Assembly (NCBI RefSeq): GCF_904063055.1
Contig: NZ_CAJFCN010000015.1
Coordinates: forward strand, 49,012-113,011
Length of the DNA stretch: 64,000 nucleotides
Origin: Pseudomonas paracarnis
GTDB taxonomy: Bacteria > Pseudomonadota > Gammaproteobacteria > Pseudomonadales > Pseudomonadaceae
Direction of reading: 5' to 3'
Position 1 is the first letter of the stretch. Every line of letters starts with the position of its first letter. A program made the position numbers and the translations under genes. The notes below the pieces were generated by a model. It was not told the DNA's origin and made no database searches. It saw only the letters and a program-made list of their open reading frames with translations. Positions 62,201-64,000 of this stretch are shown in pieces.

Positions 62201-64000
62201 CCAATTGCTCGAACGGCAAGTCCTGATGGCTTTGGGCGTCCAACGCCCGGTGCTTGGCCTGCTGCAACAGCTGGGTGACCGTCAGCTGCGCATCGAAATC
62301 GCCCTTTAGCACTTGGGTGTTGACGAAAAAACCTACCAGGCGCTCGGTTTCGACCCGGTTACGATTGGCAATAGGCACACCCACGCGAATATCCTGCTGC
62401 CCGCTGTAGCGGTGCAGTAGAGCCTGGAACGACGCCAACAAAACAATGAACAGCGTGACATCCTCACGCTGCGCCAGGGCCTTGAGCCCCTCCACTAATG
62501 CCGGTGCAAGCTTGATCTCCAGGCTTGCACCACGAAAGCTCTGCACCGAAGGTCGCGGCCGATCAAGGGGTAGCTCCAACACTGACGGCTCACCGCCAAG
62601 CAGAGCCTGCCAGTAACCCATTTGCCGATCGCGTTCACCACCCGTCATCCAGTCACGCTGCCACTGGGCATAGTCAGCATATTGAATCGGCAATGCCGGC
62701 AGTTGCAGGTCCTGGCCCTGGCTGTAGGCGGCATAAAGTTGCACCAACTCATCCACCATCACCTGCATTGACCAGCCATCGGAAACGATATGGTGCTGCA
62801 CGAGCACCAACACATGGTCGTCTTCGGCCAGGCGCAACAAGGTTACGCGCAGCAACGGCCCTTGCTGCAGATCGAAAGGTTGCGCGATCTCGGTCTCTAC
62901 CCGACGCTGCATGTCCGCCTCATTGACCTGCTCATGAAGGATGGCCACAGTGCCGTTTTCACGGATTATCTGGAAGGCCTGCCCTTCGTCCTGATGTACC
63001 TGCGTTCGCAGGCTTTCATGACGGGCTACCAGACTGTCGAAACTGCGTTGCAAAGCCGCATGATCCAGCCAGCCACGCAAGCGCAAGGTGCTGGGTACAT
63101 GGTAGGCCGCACTGTGCGGATCCAATTGCCAGAGAAACCACTGGCGCTCCTGGGCATAAGACAGCGCCAACGGCTGTTGACGGCTGACCGGCAGGATCTG
63201 AAGCACACTTGCCTGTGATTCATGGGAGTTGCACAGGGTCTCGACAAACCCCTGCAGTCGCGGTTGCTCAAACATTGTTCTGAGGGGTACTTCCCGACCC
63301 AACAGTTGACGCAGGCGCGAAATTACCTGCATCGCCAATAATGAATGCCCCCCCGATTCAAAAAAGTGATCGGCCAGACCGACACGCTCCACGCCCAGGA
63401 TCTGGGCCCAGATGGCCGCCACCTGTTGCTCCAACTCGCTCTCGGGCGCCACATACACCTGCTGCATCTGACTCACATCCGGCAGCGGCAAGCCCTTGCG
63501 GTCGAGCTTGCCGTTGGGGGTCAGCGGCATACGCTCAAGGAACATCAAATGCGTCGGCACCATGTAGTCCGGCAAGCGGGTTTTCAAGGCGCGCCGCAAG
63601 GTTTCGCGACCGGTGGATTGAGCGACAGCATCATCCAGGAGCGTCCGGTCCAGTGGTACGACATAGGCCACCAGTTGCTTACCGGTCGGCCCCTCTTGGG
63701 CGACAACCACGGTTTCACCGACACTGGCTTGCTCACGCAAGCGCGCTTCGATTTCCCCCAGTTCGATACGGAAACCGCGGATCTTCACCTGATGGTCCAC
63801 ACGCCCCAGGTAATCCACTACGCCATCCGGACGCCCGCGGGTAAGGTCGCCGCTGCGATATACGCGACTGCCGGGCTTGCCGAACGGGTCCGGCACGAAG
63901 CGTTCGGCGGTTAACGCCGGACGCTCCAGATAACCCCGGGCCACGCCCTCGCCGCCCAGGTACAACTCGCCGGCCACGCCGATGGGTTGCAGGTTCAGTT
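59208..64000 (-). CDS. pvdD: terminal pyoverdine non-ribosomal peptide synthetase, C-terminal part
   Basis: Only the last 1597 or so residues are inside; the gene runs off the right edge. Reading from the edge the order is: the end of one adenylation domain (GELYLGGEGVARGYLERP, GFRIELGEIEARL), carrier protein (FFESGGHSLLAMQV), condensation domain (HHIVSDGWSM), a complete adenylation domain (YTSGSTGQPKGAGN, NLYGPTEAAID), carrier protein (FFELGGHSLLVLML) and a thioesterase (LAGWSLGGNLAMEV). The adenylation pocket reads D-V-W-H-I-S-L-I-D-(K), one residue from the serine code, so the last added residue is probably serine. The thioesterase releases the peptide. No epimerase domain is visible. Position beside fpvA and the thioesterase support pvdD. 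Cytosolic. Confidence 0.95.
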   Translation of the reverse strand, partial: LNLQPIGVAGELYLGGEGVARGYLERPALTAERFVPDPFGKPGSRVYRSGDLTRGRPDGVVDYLGRVDHQVKIRGFRIELGEIEARLREQASVGETVVVAQEGPTGKQLVAYVVPLDRTLLDDAVAQSTGRETLRRALKTRLPDYMVPTHLMFLERMPLTPNGKLDRKGLPLPDVSQMQQVYVAPESELEQQVAAIWAQILGVERVGLADHFFESGGHSLLAMQVISRLRQLLGREVPLRTMFEQPRLQGFVETLCNSHESQASVLQILPVSRQQPLALSYAQERQWFLWQLDPHSAAYHVPSTLRLRGWLDHAALQRSFDSLVARHESLRTQVHQDEGQAFQIIRENGTVAILHEQVNEADMQRRVETEIAQPFDLQQGPLLRVTLLRLAEDDHVLVLVQHHIVSDGWSMQVMVDELVQLYAAYSQGQDLQLPALPIQYADYAQWQRDWMTGGERDRQMGYWQALLGGEPSVLELPLDRPRPSVQSFRGASLEIKLAPALVEGLKALAQREDVTLFIVLLASFQALLHRYSGQQDIRVGVPIANRNRVETERLVGFFVNTQVLKGDFDAQLTVTQLLQQAKHRALDAQSHQDLPFEQLVEALQPERSLSRNPLFQVLFNHQSQARLASTSQQLPDLRIESLEWGTQTAQFDLSLDTQETVDGLWATLTYATDLFDAATPNRMARHWQNLLQAMLDDPHQRVAQLPLLEPLEHQVIVEQWNDTAQDYRLEDSVQRQIEAQVRRTPNAQALVFGAQTLSYTQLNARANRLAHRLIQAGVAPDVLVGVAMERSIEMVVALLAVLKAGGAYVPLDPDYPRERLAYMLQDSNVPLLLTQAHLLQALPVSAPSHCLVVEPDDHWLSEYADTDPDVAVDAENLAYVIYTSGSTGQPKGAGNRHCALTNRLLWMQQAYTLGAEDTVLQKTPFSFDVSVWEFFWPLMTGARLVVAAPGDHRDPSKLVELINRHQVTTLHFVPSMLHAFLQDSQVASCQGLRRIICSGEALPVGVQQHVFAELPNTGLFNLYGPTEAAIDVTHWTCVDEHRDSVPIGRPISNLRTYVLDAQLQPVAVGVAGELYLGGVGLARSYHRRPSLTAERFVPCPFQPGTRLYRTGDRVRQRRDGVIEYIGRLDHQVKLRGLRIELGEIEARLLEHPLVRDASVQVHEGKYLVGYVVLQDSTLAWRDALSTHLLAHVPDYMVPAQWVLLDHMPLSPNGKLDRKALPAPDSNLHERHFVAARNTLEQALVAIWREVLELEQVSVEDNFFELGGHSLLVLMLKERIRKAVGVELSVSQLMLNPSVAGQAACLEGSAGSSLIVRLNSQSRGTPLYLFHPSYGSVHCYKAIALALREHRPVMGVMCRALAEEGSEVPAWAAMVEDYTTQLLKAQPEGPFRLAGWSLGGNLAMEVAYGLEQAGRQVECVGWIDASPPQWVKPFWDTAVMVDERDISANERRVELLEVMFPEFSQQIHAHWSELQCLEAAEGEQWTAFSHWAEETLGSRFGELKDELLSGHEAQISWEVDRILGQRLHDADFKAIKAPISCWWATLSRTGVHHQLIEASMLEVAVQSTIERSVLIETSHDRLIDNAEFVHSFAAAMS

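Overview
The window comes from a Pseudomonas of the fluorescens group. The main reason is a pyoverdine cluster in the order pvdP, pvdM-pvdN-pvdO, pvdF, pvdE, fpvA, pvdD, the same order as P. aeruginosa PA2392-PA2399. The abundant GGGAGCNGGCTTGCC-type REP elements, the G+C-rich codon use and the MexT-like, GlxA-like and glutaminase sequences all agree. No tRNA, rRNA, CRISPR array, integrase or transposase was seen.

Layout. 1-9.4 kb holds housekeeping genes: a YfcF-type glutathione transferase, a membrane-linked hydrolase, a DUF924 protein, a DUF1624 membrane protein, metE, and nspC followed by a carboxynorspermidine dehydrogenase (the carboxyspermidine route to spermidine). 9.5-10.5 kb is a tandem array of eight ~133-bp paired REP units. 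10.5-17 kb carries glutaminase, small proteins, a Fur-box-like site beside an AraC regulator, a class II aldolase and a set of small stress-type proteins (DUF4142, PfpI/DJ-1, PLDc_N, hemerythrin). 17.1-31.9 kb is a complete insecticidal-type Tc toxin locus: TcA split into two proteins, then TcB, with TcC convergent on the other strand and ending in its own variable C-terminal region. A 181-residue orphan lies just upstream of TcC.

32.6-34.2 kb is a copper-delivery group (DUF2946, Sco, PCuAC). 34.5-44.5 kb is rich in regulators: a MexT-like LysR, a short AraC, two winged-helix/P-loop ATPase regulators whose 3' ends overlap, and two GlxA-type AraC regulators. Among them lie a pirin, a secreted protein made of eight 13-residue repeats, and a thioesterase. 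44.7-48.5 kb encodes a 1255-residue toxin-like protein with a Cys-His-Asp pattern resembling YopT-type proteases.

48.5-64 kb is the pyoverdine block. The periplasmic maturation enzymes (PvdP, PvdM, PvdN, PvdO), the hydroxyornithine formylase PvdF, the exporter PvdE, the receptor FpvA and the last part of the terminal peptide synthetase cooperate to make, mature, export and re-import the siderophore. Four TAAAT-N16-CGT boxes, two per divergent intergenic region, point to control by the iron-starvation sigma factor PvdS.

Everything is read by eye from translated sequence and motifs. No database search was run, so family names rest on recognised motifs and gene order.
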